A stretch of 64,000 bases of DNA from Persephonella sp964519345 (GCA_964519345.1 CAZFKX010000010.1:62001-126000), one strand, 5' to 3'. Counted from the stretch's first letter, positions 26,067 to 34,601 are shown. Made by a program: numbers and translations. Notes: a model not told the origin generated them from the letters alone.

Positions 26067-26726
26067 CTATCTATATCTTTTAACCCCAATCCTCTTACAG
26101 TATGAGTAAACAGGACATTTTGAGCAGATAGGAGAAACCGGCTTACATATGGTCTGACCAAACGCTACAAAAAGATCATTTATATCATTCCAGTATTTTT
26201 GTGGAACCTTTCTTCTTAAATTTATCTCAGTCTCCTCAACTGTTTTTGTTTTTACAAATCCGAGTCTGTTTGATATTCTGTGCACATGCGTGTCAACACA
26301 TACAGCAGGTTTACCAAAACCAAGAGCCAGAACGAGATTTGCTGTTTTTCTTCCCACTCCTCTAAGTTTCAATAACTGATCAATATTATCAGGAACTTTT
26401 CCATTAAAATCTTCTACCAATCTTCTTGAGATCTCTTTAATCACTTTTGCTTTATTCCTGTAAAAACCAGCAGGATAAATAGCCTCAGCTATCTTTTCAT
26501 CAGGAATTTTTAACATATCGTACGGGTTGTCAGCTATCTTAAAAAGCTTTTCAGAAACTTGAGCTGTTATCTGATCCTTGGTTCTAAGACTTATTATAGT
26601 TGAGATAAGTATCTGGTAAGGGGTTCTATCCCCTCTTTTAGCCATAAGAGAAACAACAGGAGCATCCCATTTAGGAAACTCCATTTTTAAAATATTTAAG
26701 ACTTTTATAAAATCTTTCTCCTTCAA
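26067..26726 (-). CDS. nth: Endonuclease III
   Basis: 219 residues. A bifunctional DNA glycosylase/AP lyase that removes oxidised pyrimidines. The helix-hairpin-helix LRGVGRKTANLVL carries the catalytic lysine and is followed by VDTHVHRISNRLG with the catalytic aspartate. The C-terminal [4Fe-4S] loop is complete (C-x6-C-x2-C-x5-C: CKPVSPICSKCPVYSYC). The start is TTG 26726, overlapping the purB stop by four bases (TTGA). Length is normal for the family. Confidence 0.95.
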   Translation of the reverse strand: MKEKDFIKVLNILKMEFPKWDAPVVSLMAKRGDRTPYQILISTIISLRTKDQITAQVSEKLFKIADNPYDMLKIPDEKIAEAIYPAGFYRNKAKVIKEISRRLVEDFNGKVPDNIDQLLKLRGVGRKTANLVLALGFGKPAVCVDTHVHRISNRLGFVKTKTVEETEINLRRKVPQKYWNDINDLFVAFGQTICKPVSPICSKCPVYSYCKRIGVKRYR

Positions 26727-28033
26727 TACTCTCCAAAAACCCTCTCATATATATAATGAACATTTTTTAAAAACTCATCCACATTGAATATACTTTCTAT
26801 TTCCTCTTCAGAGAGTTTTGATCTTACTTCTTTATCTGAAAGAAGGGCATCTTTAAACATAAGTCCCTCTGTATCCCATGCTTTCATTGCATTTCTCTGA
26901 ACTATATCATAAGCTTCATCCCTTGATAAACCTTTCTCAACAAGTGCAACAAGAACTTTTGATGAAAAGTAAAGACCTTTGGAGAGATCCATATTCCTCT
27001 TCATTCTTTCAGGATAAACCACAAGTCCTGAAAGGACGTTTTTTGTAAGATTTAGTATATAGTCAAGTGCTATGGATGAATCTGGCATAATAACTCTTTC
27101 CACCGAAGAATGAGATATATCTCTCTCATGCCAGAGAGCTATATTTTCCATTGCAGGAAGAGAGTTTGCCCTGATAACTCTTGCAAGACCTGTTATTCTT
27201 TCGCATGTAATAGGGTTTTTTTTATGAGGCATAGCAGACGATCCTCTCTGTCCCTTTTTGAAAGGTTCCTGAGCTTCTAAAACTTCCGTTCTTTGAAGAT
27301 GCCTTATCTCGACGGCTATCTTTTCAAGTGAGGAAGCTGTTATTGCCATAGCTGTCATAAACTCGGCATGTCTATCCCTCTGTACAACCTGATTAGATAC
27401 AGGCTCAATCTTTAGACCAAGGTATTCAAGTGCATATTTTTCAACTTCAGGTGGAATGTTAGAGTAGGTTCCAACAGCACCAGATATAGCTCCTACAGAA
27501 ACCGTTTCCTTTGCCTTAATAAGTCTTTCTTTATTTCTTTTCATCTCTTCGTACCAGAGGGCAAATTTCAGCCCAAAGACCATTGGTTCAGCATGAACAC
27601 CATGGGTTCTCCCCATCATAACAGTATCCTTGTACTTAAAAGCTTTCTCTTTAAGGACAGGTAAAAGCTGATCTATATCTTCAATTAGAATATCAATAGC
27701 CTCTCTCATCAACAATCCAAGTGCCGTATCTATAACATCAGAGGATGTTACGCCAAGATGTATATACCTCCCGTTCTCACCAACCTGTTCGGCAACTGCA
27801 GTTACAAAAGCCAAAACATCATGGTTGTATATTTTATCAAGCTCATGAATCCTATTTACAACAGCTTCATCAATATAAGTTTTCTCTTCTATCTCCTTTA
27901 GAGCTTCATCAGGTATCTTTCCAAGTTTGTTCCACGCTTTACATATAGCTACCTCAACATCAAGCCATTTCTGGAATTTATTCTGTTCACTCCATACTTT
28001 TCCCATTCTCTCAAGGGTGTATCTCTTTATCAT
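26723..28033 (-). CDS. purB: Adenylosuccinate lyase
   Basis: 436 residues, fumarase/aspartase superfamily. It acts twice in purine synthesis, releasing fumarate from SAICAR and from adenylosuccinate. Visible motifs are GVTSSDVIDTALG, MGRTHGVHAEP with the catalytic histidine, and the signature GSSAMPHKKNPITCE near residue 262. The nth start overlaps its stop. It begins MIKRYTLERMGKVWSEQNKF, typical of the shorter bacterial/archaeal PurB subgroup. Confidence 0.96.
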   Translation of the reverse strand: MIKRYTLERMGKVWSEQNKFQKWLDVEVAICKAWNKLGKIPDEALKEIEEKTYIDEAVVNRIHELDKIYNHDVLAFVTAVAEQVGENGRYIHLGVTSSDVIDTALGLLMREAIDILIEDIDQLLPVLKEKAFKYKDTVMMGRTHGVHAEPMVFGLKFALWYEEMKRNKERLIKAKETVSVGAISGAVGTYSNIPPEVEKYALEYLGLKIEPVSNQVVQRDRHAEFMTAMAITASSLEKIAVEIRHLQRTEVLEAQEPFKKGQRGSSAMPHKKNPITCERITGLARVIRANSLPAMENIALWHERDISHSSVERVIMPDSSIALDYILNLTKNVLSGLVVYPERMKRNMDLSKGLYFSSKVLVALVEKGLSRDEAYDIVQRNAMKAWDTEGLMFKDALLSDKEVRSKLSEEEIESIFNVDEFLKNVHYIYERVFGEY

Positions 28034-28077
28034 TACTCTCTCCTCAGATATTTTTTAATCTTAATTATATCAAAAGC

Positions 28078-30990
28078 CTACTGATGGTGATTCTGTTCAT
28101 CCTCAAACAGGATTTTCATCTTTAATTTTTTACCATTTCTCAGAACAACAATCTCATTCTCTTTATCTGGATAAACAAGTTCTATTCTCAGATCTTCAAG
28201 GGTTTTTATTCTCTTACCATTAAACTCAACAATAATATCCCCTTTTTTAATACCTGCCTTTTCTGCTGGAGATTCTTTAACAACATCGTCAACCTTAAGA
28301 CCTTTATCTGTTATATCTATATAAACACCTATCTTTTTAGCTTTAACTCCTGCAAGAAACTGGGTATAAACAAGATAATCAGCTATACCCTTATCTATAT
28401 CTTCATCATTTAGAATAATAACGTAAGATTCTCCCGTTCTTCTGTACAGTCTGTCAGGTATCCCATAACCGTATCTTAAATGACCATTTCCAGCGAGTAT
28501 TATCAGTTTTTTTTCAGGATTATTTTTAATAAATTCAGCTGCGGTCTGTGCCATTGTTTCATCCCATATGAGCTGAGACTGGTAGAAATTTATAAATTCT
28601 TTGTCTTTTTTTCTCTCCTTGTGCATCTGAAATATTACCTTAAGATACTTTCTGTACTTTTCATTCGAAAAATCCATACTTTTAGGAAGTTTTTCTTTTT
28701 CTTCAGGAGTAAGACCGTCTATGCCATTCTCAGAAACCCTATCTATTATCTCTGCTTCCATATTAAGGGCAAGAACAGGAATTCTATGTTTTCGTGCAAA
28801 CCTTAGTATCGGTTTGTAATAATTGTAATCATATTTCCACCTTTTAAAGTACTCTGTCTTTTTTAGAAAATCTTTTTCGTCTATATCTCCATTTATATAC
28901 ATATCAAGATATTTCTGAAAAGGTCTCTGGAACATCTCCATACCTATAGCTATATCTGTATTGTATTCGTAAAGAGCTTTTATAATACTGTACTGGATCG
29001 CATGATGTGAGAAGCTTGTATGTTTTTCACCAATATATACTATTCTTTTATCTTTTATCTCATCTATCATGCTTTTCATATCTGTTATACCGTGTGGTGT
29101 TATTATCTTTGCTGGAGTTCTTATTCTGTAAAGTATTCCGTCTTGAGCTTTATAAATCTTTTTCTCAATTCTGTGGTAACTGCCTATTCTAACAAAGGAG
29201 TAGCCTCCATAATGTTTTATCCTTTTGATACCTTTCTTGACAGACTCTTTACTATCTCCATGAATAACAAATATAAACTTGTCTTCAGAGAAAGGATTTT
29301 TAATGGATGTTATTGATAAACCTTTATCTTCTAAGGAAACATTTCCAATTATCTTTTTTATCACAGGGTTTTCCCTATCAAATATAACAGTATTCCTATC
29401 CTTTATAATGCTGTATTCAAAATCTTCAGGTCTGTATATCCTCTTATCTTTATAAAAATCAATTACTGGTCTGTACTTATCCTGTGTATCAGGATCTATA
29501 AAAACAACAGGATTTTTATCTCCAAGTAAAAAATATATCATTGGAACTATCTCATCTGAGGATAATTTCCTGAATGTATCGTAGTTTTCGTCAATAATAA
29601 TACTCAAAGGCTCATCATCAATTACATAATTGAAAACTGTCTTTTTACCCTGAATCTCGAGAGTTTTTTCTATATAGCCTGTATATGTGACTATCTTAAT
29701 AGGTATCCTAAAAACAAAATCCTTATTCTGTAAAATCTCTCCTTTTATTCTGAATCTTCCATCATCAACCTTTACAGATATTTTCTTTATCTTGATATCA
29801 GGTATCCCTTTTTTCTCTATCCATTGATGGAAAAATAAACCAAGATCCAGACCTGTTTCCAATTCAAAACTTTTCTTTATATCTTTCCAAGATGCTTTTT
29901 TAAACCTGTGTTTTTTATAAAAATTTGCTATAGATCTGAAAAATTTTTCCTCACCAACATCTTTTTTCAGCATATGAAAAATCATAGCTGTCTTTCCATA
30001 TCCAACAGCTTCAGATATATCATCCTTTTTGTAAACAAAAAGCCTCAATGGAAAATCATTATCTTCGTTAACATAAGCCATATACTTAGTTAAAAGCCTT
30101 TTCCTATACAGCTTTCTATCATCTGCAAAGTAATGATCAGAGAGATATGTTGTCAGACCTTCAGCCCAGTTTCCATCTTCATCTTTAACATAAACTGAAC
30201 ATCCAAACCATTGGTGTAAAATCTCGTGACCAAGAGAACTTTTTAGAACAAATGGATACTTTATTATCTGCATGCCTATTAGTGTAAATGTTGGCATAGA
30301 AAAACCTGTCGGAAGGATATTTTCTACAATACTAAATCTTTTGTAAGGAAATTTTCCTATCTTCTTCTCATAATACTTTATGTACTCTTCAGCTTTCTTA
30401 AGATATGTATCTGAATATTTATAATCCATTTCAAAAAAGTAAGTATAAACCGTTAGATCTTCTCTTATCTTTTTACTCTTTACTTTAAATTTATCTGTTG
30501 CTATAAAATGAAGATGTTCAAGAGGATATGGGAATTTAAATCTAACATTCTTTTTTCCTTCTTCAACTGTCTCTTCAATTATATCTTCAGCCTCGCCAAT
30601 AGGTACAAAAGATTCTGGTATCTTGGCTTTAAATCTGTAAACAGCCAGTTTATCTATTTTCGGATACCATACGCCCGTTAGATATATACCGTGTTTTGAA
30701 ACCATATTGTTTGTATCAAACCCTTTAAATGTTCCTGTATATCTTATCACTATAGGTTTATCAGGCTTTATCTTTGTGTAAGAAAGGTACTTTACATTAG
30801 AATGTTTAATGTTAAGATCTCCAGTATCTATTGATATAGACATCTCCCTATCTGATCTTATCTCAACCTCACCGTATATCTTCCCCTCAGGTATGTTAAA
30901 TTTTACATCCAGATTGTAGTATATCTGACCAAAAGATATAAGAGGAAATAAAGTCAAGATTATGGAAAAAATAGTTTTTAGCTTTATCAT
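28078..30990 (-). CDS. Exported M1-like metallopeptidase fused to ChaN and PDZ domains
   Basis: 970 residues from ATG 30990 (a GTG at 31005 is also in frame). A signal peptide (IFSIILTLFPLISFG) leads into a peptidase-M1-like region to about residue 420: zinc site GHEILHQWFG at about 253 and NWAEGLTTYL supplying the third ligand. The usual GxMEN substrate motif is absent (GFSMPTF), so it belongs to the M1-like fringe. Residues about 655-870 match ChaN/DUF399 (RIVYIGEKHTSFSHHAIQ, AIGMEMFQRPFQ), a haem-binding fold. The final 80 residues are a PDZ domain (VVKESPAEKAGIKKGDIIVEFNG). Likely periplasmic or outer-membrane associated. Substrate unknown. Confidence 0.82.
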   Translation of the reverse strand: MIKLKTIFSIILTLFPLISFGQIYYNLDVKFNIPEGKIYGEVEIRSDREMSISIDTGDLNIKHSNVKYLSYTKIKPDKPIVIRYTGTFKGFDTNNMVSKHGIYLTGVWYPKIDKLAVYRFKAKIPESFVPIGEAEDIIEETVEEGKKNVRFKFPYPLEHLHFIATDKFKVKSKKIREDLTVYTYFFEMDYKYSDTYLKKAEEYIKYYEKKIGKFPYKRFSIVENILPTGFSMPTFTLIGMQIIKYPFVLKSSLGHEILHQWFGCSVYVKDEDGNWAEGLTTYLSDHYFADDRKLYRKRLLTKYMAYVNEDNDFPLRLFVYKKDDISEAVGYGKTAMIFHMLKKDVGEEKFFRSIANFYKKHRFKKASWKDIKKSFELETGLDLGLFFHQWIEKKGIPDIKIKKISVKVDDGRFRIKGEILQNKDFVFRIPIKIVTYTGYIEKTLEIQGKKTVFNYVIDDEPLSIIIDENYDTFRKLSSDEIVPMIYFLLGDKNPVVFIDPDTQDKYRPVIDFYKDKRIYRPEDFEYSIIKDRNTVIFDRENPVIKKIIGNVSLEDKGLSITSIKNPFSEDKFIFVIHGDSKESVKKGIKRIKHYGGYSFVRIGSYHRIEKKIYKAQDGILYRIRTPAKIITPHGITDMKSMIDEIKDKRIVYIGEKHTSFSHHAIQYSIIKALYEYNTDIAIGMEMFQRPFQKYLDMYINGDIDEKDFLKKTEYFKRWKYDYNYYKPILRFARKHRIPVLALNMEAEIIDRVSENGIDGLTPEEKEKLPKSMDFSNEKYRKYLKVIFQMHKERKKDKEFINFYQSQLIWDETMAQTAAEFIKNNPEKKLIILAGNGHLRYGYGIPDRLYRRTGESYVIILNDEDIDKGIADYLVYTQFLAGVKAKKIGVYIDITDKGLKVDDVVKESPAEKAGIKKGDIIVEFNGKRIKTLEDLRIELVYPDKENEIVVLRNGKKLKMKILFEDEQNHHQ

Positions 30991-31027
30991 AATACTGTAC
31001 CCCACTTAATGAATAGTAATAAGGCGT

Positions 31028-31033
31028 TATAAT
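31028..31033 (+). promoter_or_regulatory. -10 element for smpB
   Basis: A perfect TATAAT lies 37 bases before the smpB ATG in the 65-base divergent gap. A -35 box is not convincing (CTTAAT at 17 bases). Confidence 0.4.
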
Positions 31034-31070
31034 ATTCTATCCTAAGAAAATGAAACAGGAGTGAAATTAA

Positions 31071-31529
31071 ATGGGAATTAAAGTCGTAGCAACCAATAAA
31101 ACCGCTTACCACAACTACAATATAATAGAAACATATGAAGCTGGGATAGTTCTCAAAGGTTCAGAAGTTAAATCTATAAGGGAAGGGAGCGTAAATCTAA
31201 GAGACAGCTTTGTTAGAATAAATGATGGGGAGGCATTTATATACAACATGTATATAGCTCCCTATAAACCAGCTTCAAAATTGCAACATGATCCTTACAG
31301 AAAAAGAAAATTACTTTTACACAAAAGAGAGATATTAAAACTGATGGGAAAGGTACAGGAGAAAGGTCTTACTATAATACCAACCAGAGTTTATCTTAAA
31401 AATGGAAGAGTAAAAATAGAGATAGCTCTTGCAAAGGGAAAAGCTAAATATGAAAAAAGAGAATCCATTAAAGAAAGGGATATGAAAAGAGAACTTTCAA
31501 AAAAATATAAAGGTAAGATTAAACTCTAA
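31071..31529 (+). CDS. smpB: SsrA-binding protein
   Basis: 152 residues. SmpB carries tmRNA to stalled ribosomes for trans-translation. The family landmarks are present: AYHNYNIIETYEAGIVLKGSEVKSIR at the N-terminus (given here in parts: YHNYNIIETYEAGI, LKGSEVKSIREG), VNLRDSF, the central HDPYRKRKLLLHKREI, and the basic C-terminal tail from KGKAKYEKRESIKERD, which fits the mRNA channel. No tmRNA gene is visible in the window. Two small paralogous genes follow on the same strand. Confidence 0.96.
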   Translation: MGIKVVATNKTAYHNYNIIETYEAGIVLKGSEVKSIREGSVNLRDSFVRINDGEAFIYNMYIAPYKPASKLQHDPYRKRKLLLHKREILKLMGKVQEKGLTIIPTRVYLKNGRVKIEIALAKGKAKYEKRESIKERDMKRELSKKYKGKIKL

Positions 31530-31530
31530 C

Positions 31531-31544
31531 CCTGCAAAAGCAGG
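31531..31544 (+). promoter_or_regulatory. Hairpin touching the ribosome site of the following gene
   Basis: CCTGC (31531-31535) and GCAGG (31540-31544) form a five-pair stem with an AAAA loop. The 3' arm includes the first two G residues of the GGAGG ribosome site (31543-31547) of the next gene. It could restrain initiation unless ribosomes finishing smpB open it. No T-tract follows, so it is not a terminator. Confidence 0.35.
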
Positions 31545-31552
31545 AGGTGGAA

Positions 31553-31804
31553 ATGAATATAAAAGAGATAAAAGAGCTTGCAAAAAAATTCACACCAGAG
31601 CAGCTTGAACTCTGTATAAATCAAACACTAAAAGCTGGAAAACCTGAACTTAAAGGATGTGAAGTTTCTGGAGATGTTATGGAGGTTATAAACACACTTG
31701 CCAAAGCTCAGACCGTCAGAGAGCTTATGGAACAGGGAATGTCCGAAATAGAAGCCATAAGAGAGCTTGCAAGAAGAATAAGAAAAATTCAGGGAGCTCA
31801 ATAG
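31553..31804 (+). CDS. Small helical protein, paralogue A
   Basis: 83 residues from ATG 31553 (GGAGG five bases upstream; a GTG at 31547 is less likely because MNIKEIKEL then aligns with MSIKEIKEL of the copy downstream). The protein is soluble and mostly helical: IKEIKELAKKFTPEQLELCI, a short loop with two cysteines, then a helix VINTLAKAQTVRELMEQ and a basic C-terminus. It faintly resembles the small DUF6952-type proteins, but I am unsure. Its last 37 codons are nearly identical to those of paralogue B at 31958. Function unknown. Confidence 0.7.
   Translation: MNIKEIKELAKKFTPEQLELCINQTLKAGKPELKGCEVSGDVMEVINTLAKAQTVRELMEQGMSEIEAIRELARRIRKIQGAQ
31685..31795 (+). repeat. 111-bp near-identical block, copy 1
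   Basis: Matches 32081-32191 with two differences, both synonymous third positions (AAC/AAT, TCC/TCT). It covers 37 codons at the 3' end of paralogue A. The sequence upstream of the block has diverged much more between the two genes. Confidence 0.85.
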
Positions 31805-31880
31805 TCAGTTTATACTAACAAACTTTTTTTATAAGTAACTCTGTTTTTTCTGATATTACATTATAATTGAAACTCAATCT

Positions 31881-31896
31881 TATGATTGATATCATA
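31881..31896. promoter_or_regulatory. Inverted repeat in the gap between the paralogues
   Basis: TATGAT (31881-31886) and ATCATA (31891-31896) flank a four-base centre in the 153-base gap between the paralogues. It could be an operator or part of a leader. The gap also has a weak hairpin, AGTTT/AAACT followed by seven T residues, near 31806-31829, that may end transcription of paralogue A. Confidence 0.25.
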
Positions 31897-31957
31897 GTTT
31901 TATTCAGATACATATTTTAAATTTATTATCAGGAATAATTACTAAAAGGTAAGAGAT

Positions 31958-32197
31958 ATGAGTATTAAAGAAATTAAAGAGCTTGCAAAGAGATTCACTA
32001 TTGAAGAACTGGAATTATGTATAACTGAGACAATAGAAAAAGGTGAAAATTACTGCCAGGTAAGGGGAGATACGTTAGAAGTTATAAATACACTTGCCAA
32101 AGCTCAGACCGTCAGAGAGCTTATGGAACAGGGAATGTCTGAAATAGAAGCCATAAGAGAGCTTGCAAGAAGAATAAGAAAAATTCAGGGAATCTAA
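31958..32197 (+). CDS. Small helical protein, paralogue B
   Basis: 79 residues. Same fold as paralogue A: IKEIKELAKRFTIEELELCI, a shorter loop with one cysteine (NYCQVRGDTLE), then a C-terminal helix identical to that of paralogue A. AAGG lies ten bases before the ATG. The contrast between a diverged N-terminal half and a nearly identical C-terminal half points to recent gene conversion or a partial duplication. The lipoprotein gene follows 22 bases later. Function unknown. Confidence 0.7.
   Translation: MSIKEIKELAKRFTIEELELCITETIEKGENYCQVRGDTLEVINTLAKAQTVRELMEQGMSEIEAIRELARRIRKIQGI
32081..32191 (+). repeat. 111-bp near-identical block, copy 2
   Basis: Second copy of the block at 31685-31795, 396 bases downstream in direct orientation, inside paralogue B. 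Two synonymous differences in 111 bases. Confidence 0.85.
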
Positions 32198-32219
32198 TAA
32201 GCAAAAAAGAGGTGTAAAA

Positions 32220-32633
32220 ATGAAAAAAGCAGTGTTAGCAGTGGCAGGTATTATTATGGTTTCATGTGCATCAAAAAATGAAGACTACGGTAAGTTTAAA
32301 GAGTACAATCCATTAATGGAAGTTTATGAAGAAATATTTAATGATGAAAAGACAGAAAATGTTTTCAGAGGAGGACTACTTGGAGGAAGCGGAAAAACTC
32401 TAACTGTTTCCTTTCCAGAAATAGTTTCTATCGCAGTAAAAGAAGCAGCTTCAGAAAAAAAGAAGGTTCAGTACAACTGTATAAAATGTAAAGATAATTA
32501 CCTTAAGATAATTGTTATTCCAGAAAAGTGGAAAAACAACTGTGGGATAGTTAAGGTTAAATACATGAGAAGGGAGGAGACACTAAAGGAAGACAGTTTC
32601 AGGGTTTGTAAGAGAATCGGCCTAAAAAAATAA
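32220..32633 (+). CDS. Small lipoprotein with cysteine pair
   Basis: 137 residues. The N-terminus MKKAVLAVAGIIMVSC ends in a plausible lipobox with cysteine at residue 16, followed by a polar stretch, so it is probably a lipid-anchored periplasmic protein processed by Lgt. The mature part has a short glycine-rich loop (FRGGLLGGSGKTL), a strand/helix block (LTVSFPEIVSIAVKEAA) and a CIKC pair plus two more cysteines (NNCGIVKV, FRVCKR). The CxxC could bind metal or form a disulfide. No family was recognised. Its stop is two bases from the convergent RAM-domain gene. Confidence 0.65.
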   Translation: MKKAVLAVAGIIMVSCASKNEDYGKFKEYNPLMEVYEEIFNDEKTENVFRGGLLGGSGKTLTVSFPEIVSIAVKEAASEKKKVQYNCIKCKDNYLKIIVIPEKWKNNCGIVKVKYMRREETLKEDSFRVCKRIGLKK

Positions 32634-32635
32634 AA

Positions 32636-32938
32636 CTATATTTTTACAACCATACATGTAGTTGCTTTTTTAACACCTCTTATTGAATTAATATCCCTTA
32701 TGACTACCCTTCCTATCTCATTCTGGTCTTCTCCCTCTAAAAAAACTATTATATCGTAAATTCCGGTAACTACATCTGCGGATTTTACGTTCTCAATTTT
32801 TGAAAGCTCTTCCATAATAAATGGGATCTCGGAAGGATTTGCCTCTATCAAAACATAAGCTGTTGATTTATCCTTAATATCTATCTCTTTTAAAAGCTCA
32901 GAAAAAGGCACTGGACTTTCCGACACTTTCTCTTCCAT
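32636..32938 (-). CDS. Stand-alone RAM (Lrp/AsnC C-terminal) domain protein
   Basis: 100 residues. Residues about 20-100 (TAYVLIEANPSEIPFIMEEL, VKSADVVTGIYDIIVFLEGE, RDINSIRGVKKATTCMVV) match the ligand-binding RAM domain of Lrp/AsnC regulators, without a helix-turn-helix domain. Stand-alone RAM proteins form rings, bind amino acids and may modify full-length regulators. It is the last gene after hslU and the coiled-coil gene (11-base gap), suggesting co-transcription. Confidence 0.82.
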   Translation of the reverse strand: MEEKVSESPVPFSELLKEIDIKDKSTAYVLIEANPSEIPFIMEELSKIENVKSADVVTGIYDIIVFLEGEDQNEIGRVVIRDINSIRGVKKATTCMVVKI

Positions 32939-32949
32939 AGTCTAACCTC

Positions 32950-33180
32950 TTATTTCAGATTTTTTTTCATACCCTCAATAGCACCTACTATGGTTCCCTC
33001 TAAAATAGAAAAGGTTTTCTTTATCAGATTTTCTGTTTCATCAAGTATCTCAACCACAGTTTCCTTACTGAGCATCTTTCCTTCCGATTCCTCCGCTGTT
33101 CTTTTCTTAAGATTTTCAATTTCCTTCCTAAGAGATTCTATCTCTTTCTTTAATTCTTCAGCACTCTCTTTTCCAGCCAT
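32950..33180 (-). CDS. Small coiled-coil protein
   Basis: 76 residues. Residues about 6-30 form a heptad-patterned coiled coil (AEELKKEIESLRKEIENLKK), followed by an acidic linker and an amphipathic helix (VVEILDETENLIKKTFSILE ... GTIVGAIEGMKKNLK). GGAGGG lies before the ATG. It sits 13 bases after hslU and 11 before the RAM gene. No family recognised; oligomerisation is the only property that can be read off. Confidence 0.68.
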   Translation of the reverse strand: MAGKESAEELKKEIESLRKEIENLKKRTAEESEGKMLSKETVVEILDETENLIKKTFSILEGTIVGAIEGMKKNLK

Positions 33181-33193
33181 GATTATCCCTCCT

Positions 33194-34540
33194 TTATAAA
33201 ATATATCTCGTCAGGTCTTCGCTTTGAATAATATCACCCAGCTTAGATCTTATAATCTTTTCATCAATAATTATATGCTGACCTTTCAGATCTGGTGCCT
33301 CAAAAGAGTAATCTTCCATGATTCTCTCAAGTATCGTGTGTAACCTTCTTGCACCGATATTTTCAGTTTTTTCATTAACCTGCTCAGCTATCTCAGCTAT
33401 AGCCTCTATAGCATCATCTGTAAACTCTATTTCTACCCCCTCTGTAGCCATCAAAGCTTTATACTGTTTTATAAGCGCATTTTTAGGCTGTGTAAGTATT
33501 TTTATAAAATCTTCTTTTGTTAACGGCTGTAGCTCAACTCTTATTGGAAATCTTCCCTGAAGTTCAGGTATAAGATCAGAAGGTTTTGAAAGGTGAAAAG
33601 CCCCTGCTGCTATAAAAAGGATATGATCTGTTTTTACAGGACCATACTTTGTAGATACTGTCGTTCCTTCGACAATAGGTAAAAGATCCCTCTGCACACC
33701 TTCCCTTGATACATCTGGAGATGAACCTGTTGATTTCCCGGCAACCTTATCTATCTCATCTATAAAAACTATACCAAAGTTTTCTGCCCTATAAACAGCT
33801 TCTGATGCTACCTCATCCATATCTATAAGTTTTTCTGCCTCTTGCTGTTCAAGAACTCTGAGGGCTTCTTTGACTGTCATCTTTCTTCTCTTTCTTTTTG
33901 TTGGTGCAAGACTTGAGAAAAGATCCTTAAGCTGATTTTCTATATCCTCAAGTCCCGGAGCGATAACCCCACCTACTACAGAAACACCTTTTTCCTCAAC
34001 ATCTATCTCAACAGTTTTATCATCAAGCTCACCATTTCTCAACATCTGTCTGAATCTTTCTCTCGCAGGCGAACTCTCTTCTTCAAATGTCTCAAGAGTC
34101 CCATATCTCTTAACTCTTACAGGAACAAGATAATCAAGTATTTTTTCTTCTGCTATTTCTTTCGCTTTTTCTCTTACCTTTTCCATTTTTTCAGCCTTTA
34201 CCATTTTAAAAGATGCCTCAGCAAGTTCTCTAATAATTGACTCAACATCTCTACCTACATAACCAACCTCTGTAAACTTTGTAGCCTCTACCTTAATAAA
34301 AGGTGCACCAACAAGAGAAGCAAGCCTTCTTGCTATCTCCGTTTTTCCCACACCTGTAGGACCTATCATAAGTATGTTTTTAGGTATTACCTCATCTCTA
34401 AGATCTTCAGGTAGTCTATGTCTTCTCCATCTATTTCTCAAAGCAATAGCAACAGCTTTTTTTGCTTCTTTCTGACCTACAATATATTTATCAAGCTCAT
34501 AAACTATCTGTTTGGGAGTTAGATCTTCTCTCAGCTGCAA
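33194..34540 (-). CDS. hslU: ATP-dependent protease ATPase subunit HslU
   Basis: 448 residues from TTG 34540. HslU unfolds substrates and feeds them to the HslV peptidase. Walker A GPTGVGKTEIARRLA is near residue 60, Walker B GIVFIDEIDK in the middle, followed by ELQGRFPIRVEL; the C-terminus ends in RYIL, the conserved tail that docks on HslV. AAAGGAGG lies at 34547-34554, directly against the ATG at 34546, so the TTG six bases further in is the better start. hslV, usually adjacent, is not in the window. Confidence 0.94.
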   Translation of the reverse strand: MQLREDLTPKQIVYELDKYIVGQKEAKKAVAIALRNRWRRHRLPEDLRDEVIPKNILMIGPTGVGKTEIARRLASLVGAPFIKVEATKFTEVGYVGRDVESIIRELAEASFKMVKAEKMEKVREKAKEIAEEKILDYLVPVRVKRYGTLETFEEESSPARERFRQMLRNGELDDKTVEIDVEEKGVSVVGGVIAPGLEDIENQLKDLFSSLAPTKRKRRKMTVKEALRVLEQQEAEKLIDMDEVASEAVYRAENFGIVFIDEIDKVAGKSTGSSPDVSREGVQRDLLPIVEGTTVSTKYGPVKTDHILFIAAGAFHLSKPSDLIPELQGRFPIRVELQPLTKEDFIKILTQPKNALIKQYKALMATEGVEIEFTDDAIEAIAEIAEQVNEKTENIGARRLHTILERIMEDYSFEAPDLKGQHIIIDEKIIRSKLGDIIQSEDLTRYIL

Positions 34541-34601
34541 CAACATCCTCCTTTATCCTTTTCTTTAAATATAAGATATTTGAAGCCTATTGCAAAATAT
34601 A

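Noticed and set aside
28480..29316. Several open frames opposite the M1-ChaN-PDZ gene
   Set aside because: All are rich in Phe, Tyr, Ser and Cys as expected from the complement, and none has a ribosome site.
31805..31957. tmRNA or CRISPR-like repeats near smpB
   Set aside because: The gap has no tmRNA tag frame, no GC-rich acceptor stem and no repeated units.
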